From assembly GCA_024681565.1 (NCBI GenBank), contig JAILAO010000011.1:1-21988 (forward strand): a stretch of DNA of 21,988 bases, given 5' to 3'. Under the pieces are notes generated by a model, which did no database searches, was not told the origin of the DNA, and was given only the letters and a program-made list of their open reading frames with translations. Below, piece by piece: positions 7,368-15,631 of this stretch (positions within the stretch are counted from its first letter, which is position 1; each line of letters begins with the position of its first letter). The position numbers and the translations under genes were made by a program. The stretch comes from Bacteroidales bacterium. GTDB lineage: Bacteria > Bacteroidota > Bacteroidia > Bacteroidales > UBA932.

Positions 7368-8447
7368 TCAGTTCTCAATCGTCAGGACAAGGTACTCGGA
7401 TCGGGTACCGATACGGATTTTCGGGCCCCAGATGCCGAGCCCGGAACTTACATAGTACTGCGTGTTTCCCCGGGAATGCTTTCCCCATGATTTCTCATAC
7501 ATCGCATCCGTGACCCAGGAGACCGGCCAGACCTGCCCCCGGTGGGTGTGTCCGCTGAACTGGAAGTCGATACCGGACTGCTCCGCTTCCTCCAGATGGA
7601 AAGGCTGGTGGTCGAGAAGGAGCGTAAACACGCCGCCGCTGCCGGCCCATGCGGACAGGGGTTTCCGGCGCCGGTTGCTCCGGTCATCCCGGCCGATGAC
7701 CCGGATGCCGGATACATCCACGGCCCTGTCCCGAAGCAGCGTGATTCCCGCCGCTTCGAAGAAACGTTCGGCGGCCCGTTCGTTGCTATAATATTCATGG
7801 TTGCCAAGCACGGTATAAACAGGCGCTTCGATCCGCCTGAACTCAGCAGCATACTCCCCTTCCGTCAGCGGACGCAGGCTCCTGTCCACGATGTCCCCTC
7901 CGAAAAGGACCAGGTCCGGATGCTCCGCATTGATCATGTCCACCCAGCGGGCCAGTTCCGGCCTGCGGTTGTGATAGCCGAGGTGGAGGTCGCTGGCCAG
8001 GACGATTTTCAAGGGTTTTTCCAGCGGTTTCTCCGTCTGGACGGTCATCTGCTCCCGGTATTTATGTTTGTAATGGATATTCCCTGCCAGCAGGATGACG
8101 GCCACGATTCCGGTCACGGAGAAAAACCCTGCGGTACTCCCCTTCAGGAAGGATTTCGGCAGAAGATGGCAAAGCGATGCCAGGTCCGCTGCGATAAAAA
8201 CCAGCAGCAGGTACAGAAACGCGATCAGCCAGGGCAGTCCGGCATTGTACAGGACCGAGGCGGTTTTCACCGGGACGTTTTCGGTATATCTGAACCCCGC
8301 GAAAGCCATCAACATCCACACAATGAACAAACCCGCCACGGTAAGCTTCAGCAGCCATCCGCCAGGGGTGATCCGCCACAGATGCCACACTACATACGCG
8401 AGCATCAGGCAGAAAGCAAACAGAAGCAAAAAAGGTCGCAGTCTCAT
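7368..8447 (-). CDS. Membrane-anchored calcineurin-like metallophosphoesterase (YkuE-type)
   Basis: A 359-residue protein with three to four N-terminal hydrophobic segments (about residues 4-22, 31-50, 70-95 and 108-122) followed by a metallophosphoesterase domain. The dimetal motifs appear in order: DLH at 153-155, GGDIVD at 183-188, GNHE at 215-218, LLLDHQP around 277-282 and GHTHRGQ at 299-305. The family hydrolyses phosphomonoesters or diesters; YkuE-like members act on cell-envelope or lipid substrates, but the substrate here is unknown. ATG 8447 places the first membrane segment right at the N-terminus. A TTG at 8489 would add 14 residues and overlap the upstream MBL gene stop by 3 bases, so it is a real alternative. 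The position directly downstream of that gene indicates a two-gene operon. Confidence 0.87.
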   Translation of the reverse strand: MRLRPFLLLFAFCLMLAYVVWHLWRITPGGWLLKLTVAGLFIVWMLMAFAGFRYTENVPVKTASVLYNAGLPWLIAFLYLLLVFIAADLASLCHLLPKSFLKGSTAGFFSVTGIVAVILLAGNIHYKHKYREQMTVQTEKPLEKPLKIVLASDLHLGYHNRRPELARWVDMINAEHPDLVLFGGDIVDRSLRPLTEGEYAAEFRRIEAPVYTVLGNHEYYSNERAAERFFEAAGITLLRDRAVDVSGIRVIGRDDRSNRRRKPLSAWAGSGGVFTLLLDHQPFHLEEAEQSGIDFQFSGHTHRGQVWPVSWVTDAMYEKSWGKHSRGNTQYYVSSGLGIWGPKIRIGTRSEYLVLTIEN

Positions 8448-8485
8448 TTCACGCAGGATCGCTTTGAAAAAGTACCATCCCCCGC

Positions 8486-9304
8486 TCAATCCAACGGAGT
8501 CCCGATCAGCATCCCGCAGGAGAAATGTCTCAGATTGTCCCCCAGCGCATTGCGAAGCGTCTGGAAAGCGATGTCTCCCGTGCAGTGGCTGGTGTAGAAA
8601 ATCGTGTCCGGGCAGCGAGCCTTCAAGCGGGCGCCCAAGGCCTCCAGCTCCTCCGCGGATTCATAAGACTCCCCGTCCCGGGCATCCAGCAGATGGAACC
8701 CGCCCAGAACGGTATGGACTGGCCAGGGACAGGCATCCAGGATGTTTTCCAGGCCGCTGTGGGCGCAACCCGTGAAGAGAAGGCCATCAACATACAGTGC
8801 CAGTTCGTGGCGAAAATCGTCGGGCACATATCCCCCGTCCCGTCCGGCCAGAAGATGGCGGTCTCCGGCCGGCAACGGGTGCGTCTGCGGAATGCGGGCG
8901 ATGACGTGGATTCCCGCTGTGATGCTCTGTGATTCGCCGACATACAACGTGCGGTCCTTCATCTGCCCGACGGGCCATTCCGGGCTGATGCAATGCAGGC
9001 CGCCCCGGTCGGAATAGAAGCGTCCTTCAACGGCTTCCGGAGATACGATGACCTGCGCACGGCTGTTGCCCTGGAGAAAAGCGGAAAGCCCCCCGGCATG
9101 GTCGGCATGACCATGCGAAAGAAAGACATAATCGATTCCGGAGAGATCCAGCCCAAGACGCCGGGCATTGTGGACAAAGAGTCCGGACGCCCCCGTATCC
9201 AGCAGAAGCTGCCGGGTGGATGTCTGCAGCAGTACGGCCAGACCGTGTTCGGTCCGGAAAACACCCGGCTCAGCCGTGCGGTTGTCCGAAAGAATCGTAA
9301 TCAT
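8486..9304 (-). CDS. MBL-fold metallo-hydrolase, DHPS-like group
   Basis: A 272-residue metallo-beta-lactamase-fold hydrolase. The metal motif HGHADH is at residues 64-69 (within YVFLSHGHADHAGG). Later ligands fit LLFTGCAHSGLENIL and LGGFHLL, with a C-terminal YTSHCTGDIAFQTL block. The TGCAHSG and GGFHL motifs and the terminal SHCTG are typical of the group annotated after 7,8-dihydropterin-6-methyl-4-(beta-D-ribofuranosyl)aminobenzene-5'-phosphate synthase. Most bacterial members have no proven substrate. The ATG at 9304 (MITILSDN) is preferred over a TTG at 9319. No signal peptide is seen, so it is probably cytoplasmic. It is first in an operon with the metallophosphoesterase. Confidence 0.87.
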   Translation of the reverse strand: MITILSDNRTAEPGVFRTEHGLAVLLQTSTRQLLLDTGASGLFVHNARRLGLDLSGIDYVFLSHGHADHAGGLSAFLQGNSRAQVIVSPEAVEGRFYSDRGGLHCISPEWPVGQMKDRTLYVGESQSITAGIHVIARIPQTHPLPAGDRHLLAGRDGGYVPDDFRHELALYVDGLLFTGCAHSGLENILDACPWPVHTVLGGFHLLDARDGESYESAEELEALGARLKARCPDTIFYTSHCTGDIAFQTLRNALGDNLRHFSCGMLIGTPLD

Positions 9305-9308
9305 AGTG

Positions 9309-9316
9309 AAAGATAG
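9309..9316 (-). promoter_or_regulatory. Possible -7 box for the MBL-fold hydrolase gene
   Basis: The minus strand reads TATCTTTC here, one base from the TATCTTTG consensus, only five bases upstream of the ATG at 9304. That would give a leaderless or very short-leader mRNA, and no -33 TTG is visible, so this is weak. Confidence 0.25.
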
Positions 9317-9383
9317 CAAAATCTATTGGATTTATCATGCGATAATACCGGAATAATTCCGACATTTGCACAAAACCTCCCCC

Positions 9384-10274
9384 ATGAAGCGATTCATCTC
9401 CCTGCTGGCCATCGTCCTGCTCACCCTGCCCCCCGCCAATGCCCGGATCCGTTCCCGGCGTACAAAGATCGAACGGTCTGACGGGAAACGCATGGGACTG
9501 TTGATCCTCCGGCCCGGGGACGGTGCCGACACGCTCCGCACTGGTATCCTGTGGATCCACGGCGGAGGCTATATCTCCGGCATGAAATCCATGGCCCGGT
9601 GGGTCGGACGGCCCAAACCGCTGGTGGAAAAATACGGCGCCGTGGTTGTCTCGCCCGGCTACCGGCTTTCCTTTCAGAACCCCTATCCCGCCGCCATCGA
9701 AGACTGCTACGACGCCCTGAAATGGATGGTCGCCCACGCCGCCGAACTCGGTATCCGCTCCGATCAGATCTTCGTAGGAGGAGAAAGTGCCGGAGGCGGT
9801 CTCACCGCCGCGCTGTGCATCCTGGCCCGGGACCGCGGAGAAGTCCGCATCGCCTACCAGATGCCGCTCTACCCGATGCTGGACGACCGGGATACCGACT
9901 CCTCCCGGGACAACCACAACAAAGTCTGGAATACGCAGCTCAATCATTTCGGATGGGAGCAATACCTGGGCGGGCTCTATGGTACGGACAACGTCCCACC
10001 CTATGCCGCAGCCGCACGCGAAACGGACTACCGCGGCCTGCCGCCGGCCTATACTTTCGTGTGTACCGGCGAGCCTTTTTATTGCGAAACCCTGACGTAT
10101 ATTGAAAATCTGAAGAAGGCCGGCATCGAGGCCGACTGCGATGTCTTTGAAGGACTCTACCATGCCTTCGACATCTACCAGCCCGACATTCAGGAATCCC
10201 GTCAGGCCACAGAGAGTTTCGAGAGACACTTCCTGCACGCCCGGGAACATTTTTTTGCCCCGCAGGAAAAATAA
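9384..10274 (+). CDS. Exported alpha/beta hydrolase, HSL-type esterase
   Basis: A 296-residue carboxylesterase of the hormone-sensitive-lipase type. A signal peptide is clear (residues 1-20, MKRFISLLAIVLLTLPPANA), pointing to the periplasm or outside. The oxyanion-hole motif HGGG is at 59-62, and the nucleophile elbow GESAG at 133-137 gives Ser135. The catalytic His260 lies in EGLYHAFDIY. The acid position reads TGEPFYCET, so Glu230 probably replaces the common Asp of the DPLxDE version; I recall an EPFYCET form as usual in this subfamily. The start is ATG 9384; the in-frame TTG at 9366 only adds residues before the signal peptide. The gene is divergent from the MBL gene and seems to be transcribed alone, because a new promoter starts right after its stop. 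Confidence 0.88.
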   Translation: MKRFISLLAIVLLTLPPANARIRSRRTKIERSDGKRMGLLILRPGDGADTLRTGILWIHGGGYISGMKSMARWVGRPKPLVEKYGAVVVSPGYRLSFQNPYPAAIEDCYDALKWMVAHAAELGIRSDQIFVGGESAGGGLTAALCILARDRGEVRIAYQMPLYPMLDDRDTDSSRDNHNKVWNTQLNHFGWEQYLGGLYGTDNVPPYAAAARETDYRGLPPAYTFVCTGEPFYCETLTYIENLKKAGIEADCDVFEGLYHAFDIYQPDIQESRQATESFERHFLHAREHFFAPQEK

Positions 10275-10275
10275 A

Positions 10276-10308
10276 TTTGCACTATTCGGGTAAAAAGCCG
10301 TAATTTTG
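10276..10308 (+). promoter_or_regulatory. Promoter for the UPF0371/DUF1846 gene
   Basis: TTTG at 10276-10279, 21 bases of spacer, then TAATTTTG at 10301-10308 match both halves of the Bacteroidota consensus. The predicted start is about 10314, leaving a leader of roughly 28 bases. The -33 element begins two bases after the stop codon of the preceding esterase. Confidence 0.7.
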
Positions 10309-10341
10309 TAACCCGTATTCACAGCAATTCTCTTTTACTTT

Positions 10342-11820
10342 ATGAAATACGGGTACGACAACGCAAAATATCTGAAAATCCAATCAGAGCACATCAAGGA
10401 ACGCATCGCCCAGTTCGGCGACAAACTCTACATGGAATTCGGCGGAAAACTGTTCGATGATTTCCACGCCAGCCGGGTGCTCCCGGGATTCGAACCGGAC
10501 AGCAAACTCAAGATGCTCATGCACCTGAAGGACGACGCCGAGATCATCATCGTGATCAGCGCCGTGGACATCGAGAAGAACAAGGTCCGCAACGACCTGG
10601 GCATCACCTACGATATGGACGTCCTGCGCCTGCGGGAGGAATTCATGGCCCGGGGCCTGAGCGTCAACAGCATCGTCATCACCCATTTCAACGGACAGAG
10701 CAGCGCCGAGGCTTACCGCAAACGCCTGGAGCGGATGAGGATCAAGGTCTATTACCACCATACCATCGAGGGTTATCCCAACAACATCGCACTGATCGAC
10801 TCCGAAGAGGGATTCGGCCGGAACGATTACGTGGAGACGACCAAGCCGCTCGTCGTCGTGACGGCTCCGGGTCCGGGCAGCGGCAAGATGGCCGTCTGCC
10901 TGAGCCAGCTCTACCAGGAAAACAAGCGGGGTATCAAGGCCGGCTATGCCAAATTCGAGACCTTCCCGATCTGGAACCTTCCGCTGTCGCATCCCGTCAA
11001 CATCGCCTACGAAGCCGCCACGGCCGACCTGGACGATGTCAACATGATCGATCCTTTCCACCTGGACGCCTACGGCAAGACCGCGGTCAACTACAACCGC
11101 GACGTTGAGATCTTCCCGGTCATGAACGCCCTGTTCGATGACATCTACGGGAGTTCCCCGTACAAGTCCCCGACCGACATGGGCGTCAATATGGTCGGCT
11201 ACTGCATCAGCGACGATGAGGTTTGCCGGGAGGCTTCCCTGCAGGAAATCGTCCGCCGCTACTACACCGCCCTCTGCAATTTCGCCGACGGCAAAGCCAC
11301 GGAGGCCGAGGTCAACAAACTCTCCCTGCTGATGAAGAAAGCCGGCATCACGACCGCGTACCGCAAGACCACCGTCGCCGCCCACGAGCGGATGGAGAAA
11401 TCCGGATGCGTCGCCGCCGCTGCGATCGAACTGGAGGACGGCACCATCCTCACCGCGGAGTCCTCTCCCCTGCTCGGCCCCAGCGCCGCCCTGCTGCTGA
11501 ACGCCCTCAAGCACCTGGCCGGCATCGCGCACAATGTCAAGCTCATTCCCCAGACCATGATCGCCCCGATCCAGAAGACCAAGGTCACCTACCTGCACGG
11601 CCACAACCCGCGCCTGCATACGGACGAGGTGCTGGTGGCCATCTCGATCATGAGCCTGATGGACGAAAACTGCAAGATGGCGATCGACCAGCTGCCCAAG
11701 CTCGAAGGCGCCCAGATCCATTCCACCGTCATGCTGAGCGAAGTGGACCGCAAGACCTTCTCCAAACTCGGGATCGGTCTTACCTGCGACCCGGTACGCA
11801 AAAAGGACGGCCAGGAATAA
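10342..11820 (+). CDS. UPF0371 / DUF1846 family protein
   Basis: A 492-residue soluble protein matching the UPF0371 (DUF1846) family over its whole length. Signature blocks are KLYMEFGGKLFDDFHASRVL (about residues 28-47), VRNDLGITYDMDVLRLRE (about 82-99), a P-loop-like APGPGSGKMAVCLSQLY at 175-191, and IWNLPLSHPVNIAYEAATAD shortly after. Length and block order are those of the family; as far as I know its biochemical role is undetermined, although a structure exists. The glycine-rich GPGSGK suggests phosphate or nucleotide binding, which is inference. The start ATG follows a T-rich leader and a well-formed promoter. It converges on the lipoprotein hydrolase gene with 35 bases between stops, in which I see no good terminator hairpin. 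Confidence 0.9.
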   Translation: MKYGYDNAKYLKIQSEHIKERIAQFGDKLYMEFGGKLFDDFHASRVLPGFEPDSKLKMLMHLKDDAEIIIVISAVDIEKNKVRNDLGITYDMDVLRLREEFMARGLSVNSIVITHFNGQSSAEAYRKRLERMRIKVYYHHTIEGYPNNIALIDSEEGFGRNDYVETTKPLVVVTAPGPGSGKMAVCLSQLYQENKRGIKAGYAKFETFPIWNLPLSHPVNIAYEAATADLDDVNMIDPFHLDAYGKTAVNYNRDVEIFPVMNALFDDIYGSSPYKSPTDMGVNMVGYCISDDEVCREASLQEIVRRYYTALCNFADGKATEAEVNKLSLLMKKAGITTAYRKTTVAAHERMEKSGCVAAAAIELEDGTILTAESSPLLGPSAALLLNALKHLAGIAHNVKLIPQTMIAPIQKTKVTYLHGHNPRLHTDEVLVAISIMSLMDENCKMAIDQLPKLEGAQIHSTVMLSEVDRKTFSKLGIGLTCDPVRKKDGQE

Positions 11821-11855
11821 TCCCGGCCGCCCTGTCATTTTTCGGATCGTTCTTT

Positions 11856-12815
11856 TTAGAGCATACCCTTTACGCGCGTGAGGAATTCCTCCACGCGCTT
11901 TTTGTATTCTTCCGGATACCTGGCGAAGGAATTGGCATGGACGGAGCCTTCCGTCACCCACATTTCCTTGTAACCGTTGACCTTGGCATCGTAGTTCTGC
12001 TGCAGGTTGCTGAAAGAGACGAAATCGTCCGCATTGCCGTGGATGAAGAGCATCGGACGGTCACATTTGGCCAGCTGCTCGATCGCGGAAGCTTCCTTGA
12101 AGGACCACCCATAGCGTTTCTTGCAGACGATGCTGGCGCTGTTCAGCACATCCTTCGGAATGATCGGGAAGGACTGTTTGAGATTATGCTGGAACTGGCC
12201 CATCACAGTGGAATAACCGCAGTCTTCCACGTAGCAGCGGACATAATCGGGCTGCGGGTCGCCGCTGAGCATCATCACGCAGGAAGCACCCATGGACACG
12301 CCGTGCACCACCATGAAATCGTCCTGGAAGATATCATGGGCGACACCGATCCATTTCTCGACATCCAGCCGGTCGTTCCATCCCATCTGGATGTGGTCGC
12401 CCTCGGAATATCCGTGGTATTGCAGGTCCGGCATCAGGATATTGTAGTTGAGATCGTCACGGTACATGCGGGCCAGGTAGATGAAGACAAAATGGTTGTC
12501 CCCGTAGCCGTGTACGATCACGGCCGTGCCGCGGGCGTTGGCCGGGTCCTTGGCGGGAGCATACATGGCATAGACCTTATTGTTCCGATAGCCGAGAATG
12601 GTGGTATCCTTGATGACGCCGGCTTGCTGGAGCTGATCGTACCAGGCCGTGCTGCCGGGCTGCAGCGAGTCCGCCTTGTGGCGCGTGCGGTCGATGTCTT
12701 CGATGCCATGCGGGGTGGGCGTCAGCGCGTACTTACACATAAACTTGCCGGCAAGGCAGCTGTTTAATGTCAAGACAGAAAAGAGGATGACAAAAAGTTT
12801 CAGAATAGTTTTCAT
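11856..12815 (-). CDS. Lipoprotein alpha/beta hydrolase (YqkD-like serine hydrolase)
   Basis: A 319-residue hydrolase with a lipoprotein signal: hydrophobic residues 5-17, then the lipobox LNSC with Cys20 as the lipidation site. The mature N-terminus (CLAGKFMCK) has no acidic surface-export signal, so periplasmic-side anchoring is likely. The alpha/beta-hydrolase features are VIVHGYGDN (about 99-107, oxyanion hole), the nucleophile elbow GVSMGA with Ser174, LFIHGNADDFV with Asp263 and SVHANS with His293. This is a complete triad. Substrate is not predictable; relatives are annotated as general esterases or peptidase-S9-like hydrolases. It is divergent from glpA but has no evident functional link to glycerol metabolism. 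Confidence 0.88.
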   Translation of the reverse strand: MKTILKLFVILFSVLTLNSCLAGKFMCKYALTPTPHGIEDIDRTRHKADSLQPGSTAWYDQLQQAGVIKDTTILGYRNNKVYAMYAPAKDPANARGTAVIVHGYGDNHFVFIYLARMYRDDLNYNILMPDLQYHGYSEGDHIQMGWNDRLDVEKWIGVAHDIFQDDFMVVHGVSMGASCVMMLSGDPQPDYVRCYVEDCGYSTVMGQFQHNLKQSFPIIPKDVLNSASIVCKKRYGWSFKEASAIEQLAKCDRPMLFIHGNADDFVSFSNLQQNYDAKVNGYKEMWVTEGSVHANSFARYPEEYKKRVEEFLTRVKGML

Positions 12816-12847
12816 TATTTACCCAATTATGCGGTTATATTTAGCTA

Positions 12848-12855
12848 CAAAGATA
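12848..12855 (-). promoter_or_regulatory. -7 box for the lipoprotein hydrolase gene
   Basis: CAAAGATA on the plus strand reads TATCTTTG on the minus strand, 33 bases before the ATG at 12815. It lies only 12 bases from the plus-strand glpA box, so the two divergent promoters overlap and RNA polymerase could hardly occupy both at once. Confidence 0.6.
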
Positions 12856-12866
12856 GCGAAGTTTTG

Positions 12867-12874
12867 TAAATTTG
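12867..12874 (+). promoter_or_regulatory. -7 box for the glpABCQT operon
   Basis: TAAATTTG fits TAnnTTTG and lies 22 bases before the glpA ATG. The -33 region, where TTG would be expected near 12843-12846, reads AGCT, a poor match. That is compatible with a promoter needing an activator. No regulator gene is present to test that idea. Confidence 0.5.
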
Positions 12875-12896
12875 CAGTAAAGATAAAACGATAACC

Positions 12897-14495
12897 ATGA
12901 ACACCACAGACTCCTTTGACGTCATCATTCTGGGAGGTGGCATTACGGGCGCCGGCACACAGCGCGACTGTGCGATGCGCGGCCTGCGGACCTTGCTGAT
13001 CGAGCGTTCGGACATCGCCACGGGAGCCACGGGCCGCAACCACGGTCTGCTGCATTCCGGCGCTAGATATGCTGTCAATGATGCAGAGTCGGCCGCGGAA
13101 TGCATCCGTGAGAACCTGATCCTGAAGCAGATCGCCTCGCACTGCATCGAAGAGACGAGCGGGCTTTTCATCACCCTGCCGGAGGATGACCTGGCTTACC
13201 AGAAGACTTTCGTGGACGCCTGCCGGCAGTCCGGCATCGATGCGGAGGTCATCGACCCGGACCTGGCCCGTCGGCTCGAGCCCTCCGTCAATCCGGAGTT
13301 AATCGGCGCCGTCCGCGTGCCTGACGGCAGCGTGGACCCCTTCCGCCTGAGCGCCGCCAACATGCTGGATGCCAAACTCCACGGCGGACAAGTCCGCCTG
13401 CACACCGAAGTCACCGGCTTCATCCGCACGGCGGACGCCGTCACCGGCGTGCACACCGTCAACCGGCAGACCGGGGAGAAACGCGATTTCCATGCGCCGG
13501 TCATCGTAAACGCCTGCGGGATCTGGGGACATCATATGGCCGGACTGGCCGGAGTCAACGTGGGGATGTTCCCCGCCAAGGGGGCGCTCCTGATTTTCGC
13601 GCACCGCGTCAACAACCTGGTCATCAACCGCTGCCGCAAACCCTCCAACGCCGATATCCTCGTGCCCGGAGACACCGTCTGCATCATCGGTACGACCTCC
13701 ACCCGCATCCCCTTCGAGGAGTGCGACGACGTTGCGGTGACACCCGAGGAGGTGGATCTGCTCATCACGGAAGGAGCCAAGCTCGCCCCGTCGCTTTCAT
13801 CTACCCGTATCCTGCGTGCCTATGCGGGCGTCCGCCCGCTCGTGAGTGCGGACGATGACCCGTCGGGACGCAACATCTCGCGCGGCATCGTCTGTCTGGA
13901 CCATGAGCAGCGCGACGGACTCAAAGGTTTTGTCACCATCACCGGAGGCAAACTGATGACCTACCGGCTCATGGCTGAAATGGCCACGGACACCGTCTGC
14001 CGCAAGCTCGGCGTGACGCGTGCCTGCGAGACGGCCACGACCCCCCTGCCCGGTTCCGAGGAACGGTCCTACGAAGCGGTGGCCCGCAAGATCTGGGAAG
14101 CCCCTTCGACTGCGCAGAAAGCTGCGGCCGCCCGACTGGGTACCAACGCCGAGCGCATCCGGAACGGCAGGCGGCAGGACGCCGCGCTGGTCTGCGAATG
14201 TGAGGAAGTCTCTGTCGGCGAGGTCAACAACGCCATCGAGCGGATGGAAGTCTCCACGCTCACGGACCTGCGCCGCCGCACACGCATCGGCATGGGCACC
14301 TGCCAGGGCGAATTCTGCGCCTGCCGCGCAGCCGGGCTGCTGGCCCGCTCGCACGGCTGTATCGAACGCGAACGCGCGGACCTGCGCGACTTCCTGCAGG
14401 AACGATGGAAAGGCAACTTCCCCATCGGCTGGGACGACACGCTCCGCGAAGCGGAATACACACAATGGATCTATAAACACGTACTGGGACTATGA
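12897..14495 (+). CDS. glpA: Anaerobic glycerol-3-phosphate dehydrogenase subunit A
   Basis: The 532-residue FAD-containing catalytic subunit, which oxidises sn-glycerol 3-phosphate to dihydroxyacetone phosphate. The FAD dinucleotide motif GGGITGAG is at residues 13-20 after a short beta strand, followed by IERSDIATGATGRNHGLLHSGARY, typical of GlpA/GlpD. The C-terminal third is a BFD-like [2Fe-2S] domain with cysteines at 433, 435, 469 and 474 (CEC near VCECEEV, then GTCQGEFC). This domain marks GlpA and is absent from aerobic GlpD. Length agrees with GlpA. It is the first gene of the plus-strand operon, its stop overlaps the glpB start by four bases, and it should act as GlpAB held at the membrane by GlpC. 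Confidence 0.96.
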   Translation: MNTTDSFDVIILGGGITGAGTQRDCAMRGLRTLLIERSDIATGATGRNHGLLHSGARYAVNDAESAAECIRENLILKQIASHCIEETSGLFITLPEDDLAYQKTFVDACRQSGIDAEVIDPDLARRLEPSVNPELIGAVRVPDGSVDPFRLSAANMLDAKLHGGQVRLHTEVTGFIRTADAVTGVHTVNRQTGEKRDFHAPVIVNACGIWGHHMAGLAGVNVGMFPAKGALLIFAHRVNNLVINRCRKPSNADILVPGDTVCIIGTTSTRIPFEECDDVAVTPEEVDLLITEGAKLAPSLSSTRILRAYAGVRPLVSADDDPSGRNISRGIVCLDHEQRDGLKGFVTITGGKLMTYRLMAEMATDTVCRKLGVTRACETATTPLPGSEERSYEAVARKIWEAPSTAQKAAAARLGTNAERIRNGRRQDAALVCECEEVSVGEVNNAIERMEVSTLTDLRRRTRIGMGTCQGEFCACRAAGLLARSHGCIERERADLRDFLQERWKGNFPIGWDDTLREAEYTQWIYKHVLGL

Positions 14496-15631
14496 GATTC
14501 GATACCGTCATCATCGGAGGAGGCCTGGCCGGCCTGACGGCAGGCATCAGCCTGCAACAGGCCGGAAAAAGCTGCGCAATCGTCAGCACCGGACAGAATG
14601 CCCTCCATTTCTTCTCCGGCACCTTCGAATCCCTCGAGGAGGCCCCGGACCGGATGGCCGCCCTATTTGAGGAGGCCGGCATCCGGCTCCACTACCGGAA
14701 AGGCGTCCGGCTGATGCCGATGGGCAGTTTCAAACCCGCCGCGCTCGCCCTGGAGGATGTGGAGATCTTCCCGGATCCGCATTTTTCACGCAAGGCGCTG
14801 ATCGTCAGCATCGAAGGATACCAGGACTTTTTCTCCGCCTTCCTCGCCGAAGGATTGGAGCAGCAGGGTACGCAGTGCCGCATCCATCTGCTGGACCTTC
14901 CCGAAATGGAACCGCTGATGCAGAGTCCGAGCGAGATGCGCTCCGTACAGATCGCCAGGACAATGGATCGTGTCTGGGAGAAAGCGGTCCGCGAGATCCG
15001 CCTCGTACTCAAAGATGAGGATACCGTGATCCTGCCGCAGGTCTTCGGTCTGCAGGACACGGCGGTGCCCGACCGGATCCGCGAGAGCCTGCCCGCGCAC
15101 GTAGTGTTCGTGGGAACCCTCCCTCCTTCCGTGCCCGGCATCCGCACGCAGCAACTGCTCAAGCGCCGTTATGAGGCCCTGGGCGGAACCTATCTGTCCG
15201 GTGACGAGGTCCTGCAGGCGCACGTTCATGAAGGGACGGTCCACAGCGTCGTCACACGCAACCTGGGCAACCACTACCTGGAAGCGGAGCATTTCCTGCT
15301 CGCTTCCGGCAGTTATTTCTCCAAAGGGCTGAAATCCAATCCTTTCCGGGTGTATGAGCCGATCTTCGGGCTGGATGTCCGGCAGGCGGACGAGAGAAGC
15401 GCCTGGTACGATCCGGACTTCATGGCCGATCAGCCTTACATGCTGTACGGCGTAGAGACGGACGAAGCGCTCCGTCCACGGGCGGAGGGTCTCCCCTTCC
15501 AGAACCTTTATGCCATCGGATCCATCCTGGGCGGTACGCGTCCGGAATTCGGCACCGGCGCCGGACTGGCCGTCCGGAGCGCCTTTGCTGCCGTGGACAG
15601 GATCCTCAACGCCAAAACCGAATCCGAATGA
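14492..15631 (+). CDS. glpB: Anaerobic glycerol-3-phosphate dehydrogenase subunit B
   Basis: A 379-residue flavin-binding subunit of the GlpABC complex, which relays electrons between GlpA and the iron-sulfur protein GlpC. The N-terminal dinucleotide motif DTVIIGGGLAGLTAG covers residues 4-18. The typical GlpB block STGQNALHFFSGTFESL follows near 32-48, and a C-terminal second FAD-contacting segment (IGSILGGTRPEFGTGAGLAV) lies at about 343-362. The start ATG overlaps the glpA stop (ATGA), and the stop overlaps the glpC start in the same way, so translation of the three subunits is probably coupled. Nothing in the sequence suggests truncation. Confidence 0.95.
   Translation: MRFDTVIIGGGLAGLTAGISLQQAGKSCAIVSTGQNALHFFSGTFESLEEAPDRMAALFEEAGIRLHYRKGVRLMPMGSFKPAALALEDVEIFPDPHFSRKALIVSIEGYQDFFSAFLAEGLEQQGTQCRIHLLDLPEMEPLMQSPSEMRSVQIARTMDRVWEKAVREIRLVLKDEDTVILPQVFGLQDTAVPDRIRESLPAHVVFVGTLPPSVPGIRTQQLLKRRYEALGGTYLSGDEVLQAHVHEGTVHSVVTRNLGNHYLEAEHFLLASGSYFSKGLKSNPFRVYEPIFGLDVRQADERSAWYDPDFMADQPYMLYGVETDEALRPRAEGLPFQNLYAIGSILGGTRPEFGTGAGLAVRSAFAAVDRILNAKTESE

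Noticed and set aside
11806..11855. Possible intrinsic terminator between UPF0371 and the lipoprotein hydrolase (CGGCC/GGCCG arms, later T-run)
   Set aside because: The stem is only five pairs with a long loop, and the T-run is several bases away, so it is not a convincing terminator.
10384..11961. 525-codon frame antisense to UPF0371/DUF1846
   Set aside because: The plus-strand gene matches its family end to end and has a promoter; the antisense frame shows no domain.
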